A stretch of DNA of 64,000 bases from Methanosarcina acetivorans C2A (GCF_000007345.1 NC_003552.1:2852001-2916000), one strand, 5' to 3'. Positions 28,399-37,305 are shown, counted from the first letter of the stretch. The notes: generated by a model not told the origin, from the sequence alone. Made by a program: numbers and translations.

Positions 28399-28968
28399 CT
28401 AACGACAGGCAGCCAGACCTTTCCAGTCTTCCATGTCGAGCTCCGGTTTTTCAGCCCGATATTTCGCATACAATGCTATCCCCACAGGGTCTTCAAGGAT
28501 ATCGACTTTGACACCCTTCTCGTGCAGCATCTGTTCATTACCCGAGGCGTTCGTAACATCCCCGACTACCACGCGGTCGAACTGGCGCATATATATCAAC
28601 GTGGCGCAAACGTCACAGGGGCTGAGCGTGGTGAAAATAGTGGTGTTGCTGAAATCCTGCCGCCCCGCATCGCGTATGGCTGAAGTTTCCCCGTGGTTGT
28701 AAGGGTCGTTATCCTGCACGAGCGTATTATGCCCTTTGCCCACAATCCGGCGCGTGTTATTATCGATTATGACGCCTCCGATGGGGCAGCCGCCTTCATC
28801 ATAGCTTTTTTGAGCAAGTAAAACGGCTATCCGCATAAAATTGCGGTCGCTCAGTTTAACGAAGAATTCATCTTCAACTATCGCAGGAAGACTCTTCGTA
28901 GGCAAATGGGCGATGACATTAAGTGTCTCATCCGTGACAGGCGTGTCTTTTGTAATGAAATGTTTCAT
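28399..28968 (-). CDS. Cytosine/nucleoside deaminase-like zinc enzyme
   Basis: 189 residues. The zinc-binding deaminase motifs are complete: NHGETSAI (His-x-Glu, about residues 92-99) and TTLSPCDVCATLI (PCxxC, about 112-124), with GCPIGGVIIDNN ahead of them. The arrangement and the wording of these motifs are close to yeast-type cytosine deaminase, so deamination of cytosine or a related base is likely. Some tRNA/nucleoside deaminases share the motifs, and substrate specificity is not certain. The N-terminal about 45 residues are extra compared with the yeast enzyme. ATG 28968 follows an AGGGGAGC site. Confidence 0.85.
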   Translation of the reverse strand: MKHFITKDTPVTDETLNVIAHLPTKSLPAIVEDEFFVKLSDRNFMRIAVLLAQKSYDEGGCPIGGVIIDNNTRRIVGKGHNTLVQDNDPYNHGETSAIRDAGRQDFSNTTIFTTLSPCDVCATLIYMRQFDRVVVGDVTNASGNEQMLHEKGVKVDILEDPVGIALYAKYRAEKPELDMEDWKGLAACR

Positions 28969-29142
28969 ATGCTCCCCTTTTCAAATTAAGCTAGGATTAT
29001 TTTCGGCATCATTAAAAAATTTAAGATTGATTAATTTGATGCGGTTTACCACATTAAATCGCATTAACAATTAGAAAGTAAATTTCTATCCATCTTTATA
29101 ATTTTTTTTATTTAATCTGGAGAATAAAAAAAGCAGAAGCAA

Positions 29143-29706
29143 TTACTCATCCCCAAAGCGGTGGCGAATCGAATCGATAGGTTCGATTTCAAACTTCTCC
29201 GCACCAACAAGACAGGACCCTTCAAAATCACATGTCCAGATAGGGTAAGTTGAAGAATATTTCTCCACAGATTCTTTGTGGAACTCCCTAACCGGAAGTG
29301 CTCGAAGGTTAACATATTTATCCAGTTTTAGATCCAGGGTATCGTAAATAATTTCGGTTAATTCGTTCAGTAAATTTAACAGTACTATGGTTCGCTGGAA
29401 TTCCGGATTCCATAACTCTATTCTTTCTACAATCTCTTTAACCTTTATATACTGCTCATACTCCCACACTTCAAGTATATCATTATTGAAATGCCTGGAC
29501 ACCACATCATAAACGTCTGGAATGCTAACTATTGATTGAAGAGTTTCCTCGTTAAGAAGTGTATCGTTATTGAAATATTTGGATACTATTTCAGAAACAC
29601 CCGAAATCTTAACTATTGACTGAAGAGTTTCCTCATTAAGACGTGTGTAAAGAATTCTGTCAAAATCGTCCTTTGTCATTTTGCTATAGTTCATGCATCT
29701 CGCCAT
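29143..29706 (-). CDS. Hypothetical protein with an internal 29-residue repeat
   Basis: 187 residues, soluble and acidic. Two neighbouring repeats are seen at about 23-50 and 51-80 (both LNEETLQSIVxIxxVxxxVSxxFNND), followed by a helical region and a C-terminal part ending HRFGDE. A third, weaker repeat may lie at the N-terminus (DFDRILYTR). ATG 29706 or the in-frame ATG 29694 may be used; neither has a strong ribosome binding site. The family is unknown to me. It lies beside decayed genes and a MITE, so it may be an accessory gene. Confidence 0.6.
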   Translation of the reverse strand: MARCMNYSKMTKDDFDRILYTRLNEETLQSIVKISGVSEIVSKYFNNDTLLNEETLQSIVSIPDVYDVVSRHFNNDILEVWEYEQYIKVKEIVERIELWNPEFQRTIVLLNLLNELTEIIYDTLDLKLDKYVNLRALPVREFHKESVEKYSSTYPIWTCDFEGSCLVGAEKFEIEPIDSIRHRFGDE

Positions 29707-29769
29707 TGTTTATTGCGTAAAAATCCTAAAGAAAAGAAGGAGGTTGATTTCTAATGAAGCTTCCGCTTT

Positions 29770-29986
29770 TGAACGGTCATGACACAATATAACAGTTTAA
29801 CCATGACCTTCAGGAGCCTTTTGGATTCCTTGTGGATCTGGCATTTATGAATGGGCTCTCAAGTTCAATTTGCTCCTCTTTCTTTCCGGCGCAGAGGATG
29901 ATCCCAAGTGGGGACTCTTCTCCTGGCTGCTTTTCATATTTATCCAGCCAGCGGAGTAGAGTTCCATCTGGCCTTTATAGTATGCC
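29770..29986 (-). pseudogene. Remnant of a DUF1016 (YhcG-type) PD-(D/E)XK nuclease gene
   Basis: The minus strand encodes YKGQMELY, then after a frameshift RWLDKYEKQPGEESPLGIIL, CAGKKEEQIELE and an early stop. This is the conserved C-terminal nuclease segment of DUF1016/YhcG proteins. The missing N-terminal part would lie to the right, where the MITE at 29997 is inserted; nothing further was recognised beyond it. DUF1016 genes usually belong to accessory or defence loci. Confidence 0.7.
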
Positions 29987-29996
29987 AATTGATATT

Positions 29997-30185
29997 CATT
30001 GATCATCGGTTAAGGAATTTTCTTGCCTGAAGGATATCGATTTTGCACCAAAAGTCGCCTTAAATTTTGTCCTTTTTACATGAAATCGATACCCAGTTCC
30101 AACTCTCAATGGGATACAGTTTTTGAGAACTGTTACGAAAATGGAGGCAATTTATCATGATTCCTCACTTAACCGAAGACGCATG
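29997..30185 (+). mobile_element. 189-bp MITE, copy 1, with 10-bp target duplication
   Basis: The element runs from CATTGATCATCGGTTAAGG to GACGCATG and is flanked by AATTGATATT on both sides (29987-29996, 30186-30195). The ends form an imperfect inverted repeat: CATTGATCATCGGTTAAG against CATGCGTCTTCGGTTAAG. It has no coding capacity. Near-identical copies lie at 51845 and 53251. A 10-bp target duplication and CAT...TTAAG ends suggest mobilisation by an IS4-family (IS231-like) transposase; this is inference. Confidence 0.9.
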
Positions 30186-30417
30186 AATTGATATTGCATC
30201 AACAGTGGACTTTGTAGTAAACCATTGATATTGATTGCTAATTTGAAGTAGTGTTAATAAACAAATTTCGTTTGCCAATTGCGTTTGAGGAAAAACGTAT
30301 CAAATTAAAAGGAAAAGGCGATCTAACTTGATAATCTCTATTCAACGCAGCACACTTATCAATATGTTCATCTAAAATAGGCCATAAAAGAAAATGGGGA
30401 AATGTATGGGAGGAAGT

Positions 30418-31667
30418 ATGAAAGCTCAAACAAAAAAGGCAGTAGTCAACGGTATCGAACTCAATTACGTGGAACAGGGAGAAGGTGATCCTGTTATTTT
30501 TGTGCATGGAACTTTAGATGATTACCGCATACGGGGTTCACAGATTGAGTTTTTTTCGAAATATTATCATGTTATTGCTTATAGCCGGCGTTATCATCAT
30601 CCAAATGTCTGGGTTGGTGATGGAATGGATTACTCTGCCACTCTTCATGCAAAAGATCTTGCAGAATTAATCAAAAAGATCGGGTTCAAGTCAGCTCATG
30701 TTATAGGACATTCTTATGGAGCTTATACATCTCTAGTATTCGTATGTGAGCATCCGAAATTAGTTCGTTCGTTGATCCTTTGCGAACCACCGTTACTTCC
30801 ATGGCTTCTGAATATTCCGGGAGGAGATACGCTCTTAGCAGCTTATATCACCAATGCCTGGGAGCCTGCACGGCAGGCATTCCAGCGAGGAGATCTGGAA
30901 CAGGGTGTGCGACGTTTGTCAGTGGGATCTTAGGAGAAGGCGTTTTTGATAAACTTCCTCAAGTAGTTCGCAGCAACGTAATGGACAATGCTCTTGAGTT
31001 GAAAGCAGAGACAATGGCATCAGACTATCTTCCCCTTTTCTCCTGTAAGGACGCACAAACTATAAAGGCTCCAACTCTTTTGGTGAAGGGTGAATTGAGT
31101 TCTAAATTTTTTCATCTGAGGTTCTGCCAAAATTGATATAAATGCTTTAAAATAAAAAAAATGGGTCAAAATCACGTATTTTGACAAAAAATTCCCTTTA
31201 AAGCCTCTAAAATAATACTTCAAAATGCCTTTAAATACGAATTAAGCTCAAAAACTGATATAATATTACATTTACTTTAAAAATTAGAATTTATTGCAAC
31301 TTATTTCAATAAATCACATAAAAATATAAATATTTATCATGTTTTGAAAGTTCAAAAGAAGTTTATTTCCAAATTAATGAGTTATTTATTACTCCAATAT
31401 TAATTATAGATACAAATAACGAATTAAATAGATTTTAAGTTGTTATTAGGTAAATTTTTCACAAAATAAACTACGTTGTTAAATATAAGCGGAAATAAAG
31501 GGATTATGTGAAAAATGGCAAAACCTCATCTAATAATAGATAAGCTTGAACAATGCCTCCCAAATAAAGAAAGTGCGATAATTCCTGATTCTCCGCATTT
31601 AATGCATAATGTAAACCCACAGGCGTTCAACAAGACTGTGCTTGCATTCCTGCAAAACATTGACTAA
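30418..31667 (+). pseudogene. Alpha/beta hydrolase gene broken by a frameshift and a 410-bp insertion
   Basis: ATG 30418 follows GGGAGG. The first 170 codons show a standard alpha/beta hydrolase: PVIFVHGTLDDYR, the nucleophile elbow VIGHSYGAYTS, and LILCEPPLLPW. A one-base deletion near 30913 (GTGCGACGTTTGTC, where GTGCGAACG would restore the frame) shifts reading into the frame that continues VSGILGEGVFDKLP to TLLVKGELSSKFFHL. The frame is then interrupted by the element at 31118-31527. Past it the protein resumes as IIDKLEQCLPNKES and HLMHNVNPQAFNKTVLAFL, with the catalytic His, and stops at 31667. Joining the parts across one copy of ATCT restores the frame exactly (FFHL-IIDKLE). Confidence 0.85.
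31118..31527 (+). mobile_element. 410-bp non-coding insertion with inverted repeats
   Basis: The left end GAGGTTCTGCCAAAATT and the right end (reverse complement GAGGTTTTGCCATTTTT) form a 12-13 bp inverted repeat. ATCT occurs directly on both sides (31114-31117 and 31528-31531), consistent with a 4-5 bp target duplication. The inside is very AT-rich without an open frame, so it is a MITE or an internally deleted IS. The interrupted hydrolase gene proves that it is an insertion. Confidence 0.85.
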
Positions 31668-31809
31668 GTAAAAACAATTTTATTTTTTCAAGTATGTATA
31701 TTATGCAAGTTATGAAACTTTGTTTTCGATTTAAATATCTTAGTTGTTGCTTTTTTGTAAAATGATTGGAAATCGGACAGGGGAGATAGCAGAGTTTCAA
31801 TAACTTGGA

Positions 31810-32176
31810 TCAAGGATACCTTGTAGGATACTTGTTAAAGATCACTGTGAATCTTTCCCAGTAACCGTGTAGGCAGCCCGGAGCATATACTCCCTTTAGG
31901 TAAGGTGGCCGCACGAATTTGATTTTATCTTCTTCTATCCTTTCAGGGCCTATTCCTCATATTCTTCCAAGAATATAGTACCCAATCAATTGATGTATAT
32001 GCTCTTGCCTGATCGAAAGTTCTTTGACTGTTTTTATTTCGATCAAATAATCATCCATTACCAGGTCCGCATCTGCTCCACTCACTGATTGCGTTTTTGG
32101 TTTCTTATGCAATCTGAAAACAGGCCTTTTGACCCATGCCAGGACAGAACCCTGATATTGGTCACATACCGATAGG
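31810..32176 (-). pseudogene. Remnant of a PD-(D/E)XK nuclease-like gene with an in-frame stop
   Basis: One minus-strand frame reads SGADADLVMDDYLIEIKTVK, HQLIGYYILGRI, a TGA stop, GIGPERIEEDKIKFVRPPYL and GYWERFTVIFNKYPTRYP. The string DADLVxDDxLIEIKTxK is the catalytic D...ExK signature of a PD-(D/E)XK family common in archaeal and viral accessory genes. There is no start codon or complete N-terminus, so only a decayed C-terminal half is left. Confidence 0.7.
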
Positions 32177-32193
32177 ACTATTTTTTTTCTGTT

Positions 32194-32363
32194 GTCACTA
32201 TATAGTTTAAGGAGATAATCTATATATATCTCTTATTCCACAAATATAACATGTCGGTCAAGAACCGCGACCAGCTGTAAAACAGGAAAAGCCTGTTCCT
32301 TCCGCACACACAGTCTCGTCGGCTGCAGACATCTAGTCCTCTGTAGCTGTGGAGTACTTTTTT
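32194..32363 (+). ncRNA. Candidate small RNA gene, family copy A
   Basis: An upstream block CACTATATAG and a TATA box (32221-32229) are followed by hairpin 1 (GGTC at 32256-32259 with GACC at 32269-32272), then hairpin 2 (CGGCTGCAGA at 32320-32329 pairing with TCTGTAGCTG at 32340-32349) and T6 at 32358-32363. The order and spacing match copies B-E. An extra AACAGG...CCTGTT hairpin in the middle (about 32280-32297) is special to this copy. Predicted transcript is about 32247-32363. It is the most divergent copy in the middle part. Confidence 0.55.
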
Positions 32364-32560
32364 AAACCTCCAACATAGACAAAAACAATGGGCAAAACCT
32401 CTAAAGCAGCAACCCAAGGATGTCCATGCATGGTTTGAGAACCGAAAAGACCTTCTACTTTCAAGGTCAGGAACAAAATCCCAGGGATATCCTTGGCTCT
32501 AATTTTCAATTTTGTAATTCTTCGAGCTCTTTTTCCATCACGTGGGCATTGTCGAAGCTA
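32364..32560 (-). pseudogene. Fragment of a membrane protein gene
   Basis: A minus-strand frame without a start codon encodes ITKLKIRAKDIPGILFLTLK, VEGLFGSQTMHGHPWVAALE and VLPIVFVYVGGLKK, where it meets the 3' end of the candidate RNA gene A. The text has the flow of a real membrane protein, but I cannot name the family. It was probably truncated by the event that placed copy A here. Confidence 0.4.
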
Positions 32561-32611
32561 CCCTGGTACTCTCATTAGATATGATAAGGGTATCAGGAGT
32601 CCGTAAAACAA

Positions 32612-33592
32612 CTACGTTTTCTCTATTGCTTCCAGACAGTTCTTTGCTTCTCTCAGGAGATAATGCCTGTATTTTGCGTTCCATTTTAGTATGGCAATTC
32701 TCAGCAGGCCATAAGCCATATAAAAAGGAATCACTTTAGTTATTTTACGAAACTCTTCTTCATTTCTGCTGTAATGCCACAGGAAATGACTAATATATGG
32801 CTCTGCCCTCCGACCTGACCCTTTCCGCGCAAAGTAGTGCTTCAGTGCGGCGCAAAGTACCCCTAAGTCACATGCGAAATGTCCATGCCTGGATGCCAGC
32901 TCTAAATCGAGAAGAAACGGTCTTCCTCTATGGGATACATAGTTAACAGGAGTGGCATCGTTGTGGATCATACAGCCTTTTTCCCTATCCAGAAGAGAAC
33001 TGTGCCACCATTTCCCAAGCAGATGTTTATAGTTTTCTTTTTCACGCCGGTTAATTTCGAGGTGCTTCAATACATAATTAAATTTTGAAAACTCTTTTTC
33101 TTTATCGTAATACGTCTGCGTATTATCATGAAACTTTCTGAGCATATCTGCTACGAGTTCTAACTTTTCCTCAAGTTTTCTCCTGTGATTAAAATACCAG
33201 AATAAAGATCTGCCAGATACGTATTTGCAGACAAGGACACAACTGAAATTTTTATTTATTGCAATCGGTTCCGGGACATCAATTATTTTTCCAGCTTTTT
33301 TAAGGTATTCATATTCTTTTTTCATCAAAGCGTAACTATTGTATTTTTTTATCATCCCCGTGGGTATTCCGAAAAATTTAACTATAACACTGAATCCTTC
33401 CCCTTTGAATTCGTATCTGCATATCTTGTGTGACGCATGACTGAGTTTAAAGACACGAACTTCGCAGTCTTTATCCTGTATTCTAGCCCCGAGCACTTCG
33501 ACAAGCCAGTCCCTGAAAGTATCACCTGACTTAACCGTCCTGACATATTCAAAGTATGCTATAAGTCCTCCTCCCTTCGTTCTTGAAAACAA
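32612..33592 (-). CDS. APH-like kinase, copy 1
   Basis: 326 residues in the open frame. It belongs to the aminoglycoside phosphotransferase/choline kinase-like fold (PF01636-type). The catalytic loop is GCMIHNDATPVNYV (about 215-228, HxD...N) and the metal-binding DFG-equivalent is FLLDLELAS (about 235-243). A Lys in VIVKFFG is the ATP-binding candidate. The substrate is unknown (small molecule, sugar or lipid headgroup). About half its residues match the kinase at 37363. Start: TTG 33592 is the longest, but the ribosome binding site GGAGGAGG lies inside that frame. The codon suitably spaced behind it is ATA 33562, so the true protein may begin IAYFEYV. Confidence 0.75.
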   Translation of the reverse strand: MFSRTKGGGLIAYFEYVRTVKSGDTFRDWLVEVLGARIQDKDCEVRVFKLSHASHKICRYEFKGEGFSVIVKFFGIPTGMIKKYNSYALMKKEYEYLKKAGKIIDVPEPIAINKNFSCVLVCKYVSGRSLFWYFNHRRKLEEKLELVADMLRKFHDNTQTYYDKEKEFSKFNYVLKHLEINRREKENYKHLLGKWWHSSLLDREKGCMIHNDATPVNYVSHRGRPFLLDLELASRHGHFACDLGVLCAALKHYFARKGSGRRAEPYISHFLWHYSRNEEEFRKITKVIPFYMAYGLLRIAILKWNAKYRHYLLREAKNCLEAIEKT

Positions 33593-34135
33593 CTTAAACT
33601 TTCCTAAGAACCAACTTAAACTCCCCGAAGACTATACGCGGTCAAACCGATAAATCGATAGTATTAAACTCTCAACTGTATTGAGCATCAATTTAATCAA
33701 CTCAACCATAACCTGATTATATACCGCAAATACTTATAGACCCATAGGTCGTGTCGTACCGCTAGCTGGTTGATATTTCATCTTTGACTGAAACAAATGG
33801 ATATATATAAAGAGCTAGGAATATTATTATTAGTCTGGAAATCAAAATCGAACAGGTTATCAAATTCTATTTTTTGGGGAGGGAGAAATGAGAAAAGGCC
33901 AGTTATTAACAGCTTTTTATTAGCTTATTTTAGGTAATATAATGCACAGGTAAGGCAAGATATTTGGAGCTAGAATTGATAATTTTTTAACATGTTTGAC
34001 TGTAATATTCCGTAGATTCTAACGTAGATTATAAAAAAGAATCAATCTGGACCTTGATACCTGTGCAGCCGTAGGGATTGACTTTTAAGCCTGTAATCTT
34101 TCAAATAAACAATCATAAAGCATGTATTCGTCAAA
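33593..34135. other. Non-coding region between divergent kinase and glycosyltransferase genes
   Basis: AT-rich and without a gene. A promoter-like AAATGGATATATATAAAG lies at about 33796-33813 on the plus strand. The 70-nt repeat at 34136 follows. Confidence 0.35.
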
Positions 34136-34205
34136 AAACACACATGATATTCTTCGAATAGCAGGCACAAATAATGAAAGTACTTTCAATTACTTTCATA
34201 CCAAA
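34136..34205 (+). repeat. 70-nt conserved repeat, copy 1
   Basis: Begins AAACACACATGATATTC, passes through AATAGCAGGCACAAATAATG and ends GAAAGTACTTTC-AATTACTTTCATACCAA. It matches 37236-37305 (plus) and 50031-50102 (minus). The 3' half carries the palindrome GAAAGTACTTTC. It lies 110 bases before the glycosyltransferase start. Confidence 0.9.
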
Positions 34206-34315
34206 GTACTAAAAGCAAATACTATAACTGCTACTGCTCGATTGACCCTTGGATGAAAGACGTTGTCAAAATGAAATAAAGACTTTAGGAAAGTTTGACA
34301 AAAAGGAGTAAGTCT

Positions 34316-35479
34316 ATGAGAAGTATCCAGATAGGAATGTTTTCCTGGGAAAGCTTGCATTCTATACGCATAGGAGGAATTTCGCCCCATGTATCTGAAC
34401 TCTCTGAAGCCCTTGCTGCAAAAGGGCATAGGGTTCACCTATTTACACGAGGATATGAAAATAGTGATGAAATAATCAATGGTGTCAACTATCATAGAAT
34501 CGCCTGCGATCAAAATGGGGATATAGTGGAACAGATGAATCGGATGTGCAATAGTATGTACTTCCGTTTCCTGGAGGTAAGAGAACGAGCAGGTGAGTTT
34601 GATATCTTACATGGGCATGACTGGCATCCCGTAAACGTTCTCTGCAGGCTAAAAGCACAGTTAGGGCTTCCCTTTGTCCTGACCTTCCACAGTACAGAAT
34701 GGGGACGCAATGGAAACAGACATGAACACTGGTGGGAGGCAAAGGAAATATCGCATAGAGAATGGCTTGGCGGATATGAAGCCTCTGAGGTGATCACTAC
34801 CTCGACCGTACTGAAGAATGAAATCCAGCGTATTTATCAAATTCCCGACTATAAAATCTGGGAGATTCCTAATGGCATAAATGTGGGAAAAATAAAAAGA
34901 AAAATTGACCCCGGAAAAGTGAAAAAGCACTATGGTATTCATCCATCTCTTCCAGTTGTGCTTTTTACGGGAAGGATGTCTTATCAGAAGGGCCCGGATC
35001 TGCTGGTTGAAGCTGCAGCAAAAGTCCTGAGGAAAAGGGATGCCCATTTCATGCTCATAGGAGAAGGGGATATGCGGGCTCAATGTGAACATCGAGCTCA
35101 AAAACTTGGCATTGGCAATTCCTGCAATTTTCTCGGTTATGCTCCGGACAATACTGTCATAGACTGGTTCAATGTCTGTGACCTTGTATGCGTCCCGAGC
35201 CGCAACGAACCCTTCGGAATAGTCGTGCTTGAAGCCTGGGATGTAAAAAAGCCTGTAGTGGCAAGCGATGCGGTCGCACTTGTGGAGAATTTCAAAACAG
35301 GCGTTATTTCTTACAAAAAGCCCTCTTCCATCGCCTGGGGCCTTAATTATGTTCTTGAAGGGCTTGGGAATAATAGGATGGGGAAAAAAGGTCATGATCT
35401 TCTCAAAGAGAAATATAACTGGAAAAGAATAGCTGAAAAGACTCTTGAAACGTATGAACATGTGATTGATAAAAAATAA
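34316..35479 (+). CDS. GT4-type glycosyltransferase
   Basis: 387 residues from ATG 34316 (AAGGAG 7 bases upstream; the frame is open back to 34295). GT-B fold: the N-terminal domain has GGISPHVSELSEALAAKGH (about 20-38) and ILHGHDWHPV, and the C-terminal domain has VVLFTGRMSYQKGPDLLVEA (about 215-234) and the donor-binding E-x7-E motif NEPFGIVVLEAWD (about 295-307). This is the family of glycogen synthase-like and sucrose-phosphate-synthase-like retaining enzymes using NDP-sugars. Acceptor unknown. No membrane segment is present. It lies between two APH-like kinases and upstream of an AbrB-PhoU gene. Confidence 0.88.
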   Translation: MRSIQIGMFSWESLHSIRIGGISPHVSELSEALAAKGHRVHLFTRGYENSDEIINGVNYHRIACDQNGDIVEQMNRMCNSMYFRFLEVRERAGEFDILHGHDWHPVNVLCRLKAQLGLPFVLTFHSTEWGRNGNRHEHWWEAKEISHREWLGGYEASEVITTSTVLKNEIQRIYQIPDYKIWEIPNGINVGKIKRKIDPGKVKKHYGIHPSLPVVLFTGRMSYQKGPDLLVEAAAKVLRKRDAHFMLIGEGDMRAQCEHRAQKLGIGNSCNFLGYAPDNTVIDWFNVCDLVCVPSRNEPFGIVVLEAWDVKKPVVASDAVALVENFKTGVISYKKPSSIAWGLNYVLEGLGNNRMGKKGHDLLKEKYNWKRIAEKTLETYEHVIDKK

Positions 35480-35540
35480 AAGGCAGGAAAAAGTAGTTGA
35501 AAAGCAGGGGTTCCGGGCAAAGGTTCAGACAAAAAAGCAC

Positions 35541-35579
35541 CTAACAAAGTTTTGAAATTTGAGTTTTTTTGTTTGTTAG
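35541..35579 (+). terminator. Hairpin and T-tract behind the glycosyltransferase gene
   Basis: CTAACAAA (35541-35548) pairs with TTTGTTAG (35572-35579), and a T-run follows. It stands 60 bases after the stop codon. Confidence 0.5.
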
Positions 35580-35742
35580 TTTTTTATTGGTCCTTAATAT
35601 CTCGACTTTAGACGTGAAAAGGAAATGTGACACCTTGAAGTTTTCACATGTTCTACTCCATAAGTTATTGCGGGCATACCGAAGTATTTCCATAGCTTGT
35701 AAACTTCAAAACAAAATACTTGAGAAATAATTAAACTACTTA

Positions 35743-35872
35743 GAGCCTATCCGAAAAGTGTTGTGACCTACTGTAACTTACCATTAGCAATATGCAAAAC
35801 CGAAGAGGAAGCCCTGCTATTATAGACCTGCTGTAACTTTTCGATCGCATTACCGACTTTTCGGATAGGCAC
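35743..35872 (+). mobile_element. 130-bp MITE with IS5-type ends
   Basis: The ends GAGCCTATCCGAAAAGT and its inverted partner ACTTTTCGGATAGGCAC form a 17-bp repeat with one mismatch. TTA flanks both sides (35740-35742, 35873-35875), a 3-bp target duplication. The right end of the IS5-type element at 55382-56202 carries the same terminal sequence, so this MITE was probably moved by that transposase. No coding capacity. Confidence 0.85.
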
Positions 35873-35928
35873 TTAATATCAAACACAAAAGAAATAAAAA
35901 AGAGTCTTGAAACCCAAAATTTTCAGGT

Positions 35929-36933
35929 TCAGATCTTCTTTACATTCATATTGATTGAAACTTCTGCGATATCGGCACTATATTCGGCTACCCTGCGCAG
36001 ACTTTCCAGAATCATGCTAAGCGCGATATTACGGGAACTTCCATCACCCCGTGACTCCAGGGAAACTCCAAACTGGGAAACTTTTTTTGCATCCACAACA
36101 ATTTTGTTGATAGCCTGCAGGTCATCTTCTGCCATTGAGCCTATAGAACTTGCGAAAACCTTTCGTGAGAGTTCGGCCATTTTAAAGATAGGGTCATCAT
36201 CACTTATTCCCGCATCCATTTTTAAGACATTTGAAGCTATCTTGACTGCATGATCTCCTATGCGCTCGACACTTTTTATAATAAGCCTGTATCCCAGGCA
36301 ATCTCGCGGACTTCTAATCCCTATTTTTTCAGCTAGTTCTACATCATCAAGTGACGCCTTGAGCTGGCGGACAGCAAGCAGATAAAAGCGATCGACGTCA
36401 TCGTCTCTCTGGATCACGTCCTCTGCAATTTCCATATTGTGGTTGCGAAGAGCTGTCATGGAGTCCAGAAGCATGGACAGCGCAAGTCCGTACATGTTTT
36501 TGATTACCTTGGCAAGGGGAAGGTCAGTGTAATTAAGTAAACACAAAAAGACAAGTTCATTCCTGGATTCTTCCACAAGTTCGAGACCTATCAATTTCTG
36601 ACGCACTGAATCTTTGATAAACTTTCGGTCATCAGCACTAAAACCTTTACTGGTAGTCAGTTTAAGAGAATCGTAACCCGCAAGATAATGAGAAATAATA
36701 ATTCTGAGGTTGTTTTCTGCACTTTCGGTGTGGAGATAATCTATAGATGCCTTAAGGGCAGAGCGTTCATTTGGGACCACATTTGAGGAGACCATCAGGG
36801 TTTTGTTAGGCATGGATGTAAGATTCAGCGTATCTCCCGGCTTAAGCCCTATATCCCGGACCCATTTTATGGGAAGGGACACTATATAGGTAGAATTTCC
36901 GGTAAACTGTATTTTTCTTCTATCTTTGGTAAT
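35929..36933 (-). CDS. AbrB-PhoU transcriptional regulator-like protein (start codon ATT?)
   Basis: 334 residues from ATT 36933. N-terminal SpoVT/AbrB-like DNA-binding domain (TKDRRKIQFTGNSTYIVSLP, then IKWVRDIGLKPGDTLNL) followed by two PhoU-type helical domains (about 110-330) with VERIGDHAVKIASNVL, the acidic metal-binding PhoU motif. Such archaeal proteins are thought to regulate phosphate uptake. AGGAGG (36941-36946) is 7 bases before ATT 36933, exactly where Met should start the AbrB domain. GTG 36882 would delete its first strand, so ATT initiation is implied. PstS at 41206 and the polyphosphate genes support a role in phosphate control. Confidence 0.8.
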   Translation of the reverse strand: MTKDRRKIQFTGNSTYIVSLPIKWVRDIGLKPGDTLNLTSMPNKTLMVSSNVVPNERSALKASIDYLHTESAENNLRIIISHYLAGYDSLKLTTSKGFSADDRKFIKDSVRQKLIGLELVEESRNELVFLCLLNYTDLPLAKVIKNMYGLALSMLLDSMTALRNHNMEIAEDVIQRDDDVDRFYLLAVRQLKASLDDVELAEKIGIRSPRDCLGYRLIIKSVERIGDHAVKIASNVLKMDAGISDDDPIFKMAELSRKVFASSIGSMAEDDLQAINKIVVDAKKVSQFGVSLESRGDGSSRNIALSMILESLRRVAEYSADIAEVSINMNVKKI

Positions 36934-37235
36934 AAATAATCCTCCTGAAGAGATCCTAATGAGTTTAGCAAGATCTATATAGAGGGTAAGTATATATCAA
37001 GTTATCTACATAAAAATATCCCCAAAGTCTGTAGTTTTAGATCTTCTTCATTTTCTAAACTAATTTTTTGCAAATGAAAATCTAATCAAAATTAGAGAGC
37101 AGGAAATAAGATCCTCAAAATTAAACATCAGCAGTAATATATATCCACTATATGTTAATATATAGTATCAATGTTTACAGGTCATAAGAAACAAAAAGTG
37201 AAATTAACTTTTTCATGATAGTGAAAGTTTCAGAA

Positions 37236-37305
37236 AAACACACATGGTATTCTTCAAATAGCAGGCACAAATAATGAAAGCAATTGAAAGTACTTTCATA
37301 CCAAA
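37236..37305 (+). repeat. 70-nt conserved repeat, copy 2
   Basis: AAACACACATGGTATTCTTC, AATAGCAGGCACAAATAATG and GAAAGCAATTGAAAGTACTT then TCATACCAAA. The GAAAGTACTTTC element is present, but its order with the AATT spacer is reversed relative to copy 1. It lies 58 bases upstream of the second kinase, so it overlaps the promoter region. The rest of 36934-37341 holds no gene. Confidence 0.9.

Noticed and set aside
33745-33775. TAGACCCATAGGTCGTGT considered as a sixth RNA-family copy
   Set aside because: A short hairpin exists but the TATA block, middle motif and 3' hairpin are absent.
34661-35461. 266-codon minus-strand frame
   Set aside because: Shadow of the glycosyltransferase gene, which has all GT-B motifs.
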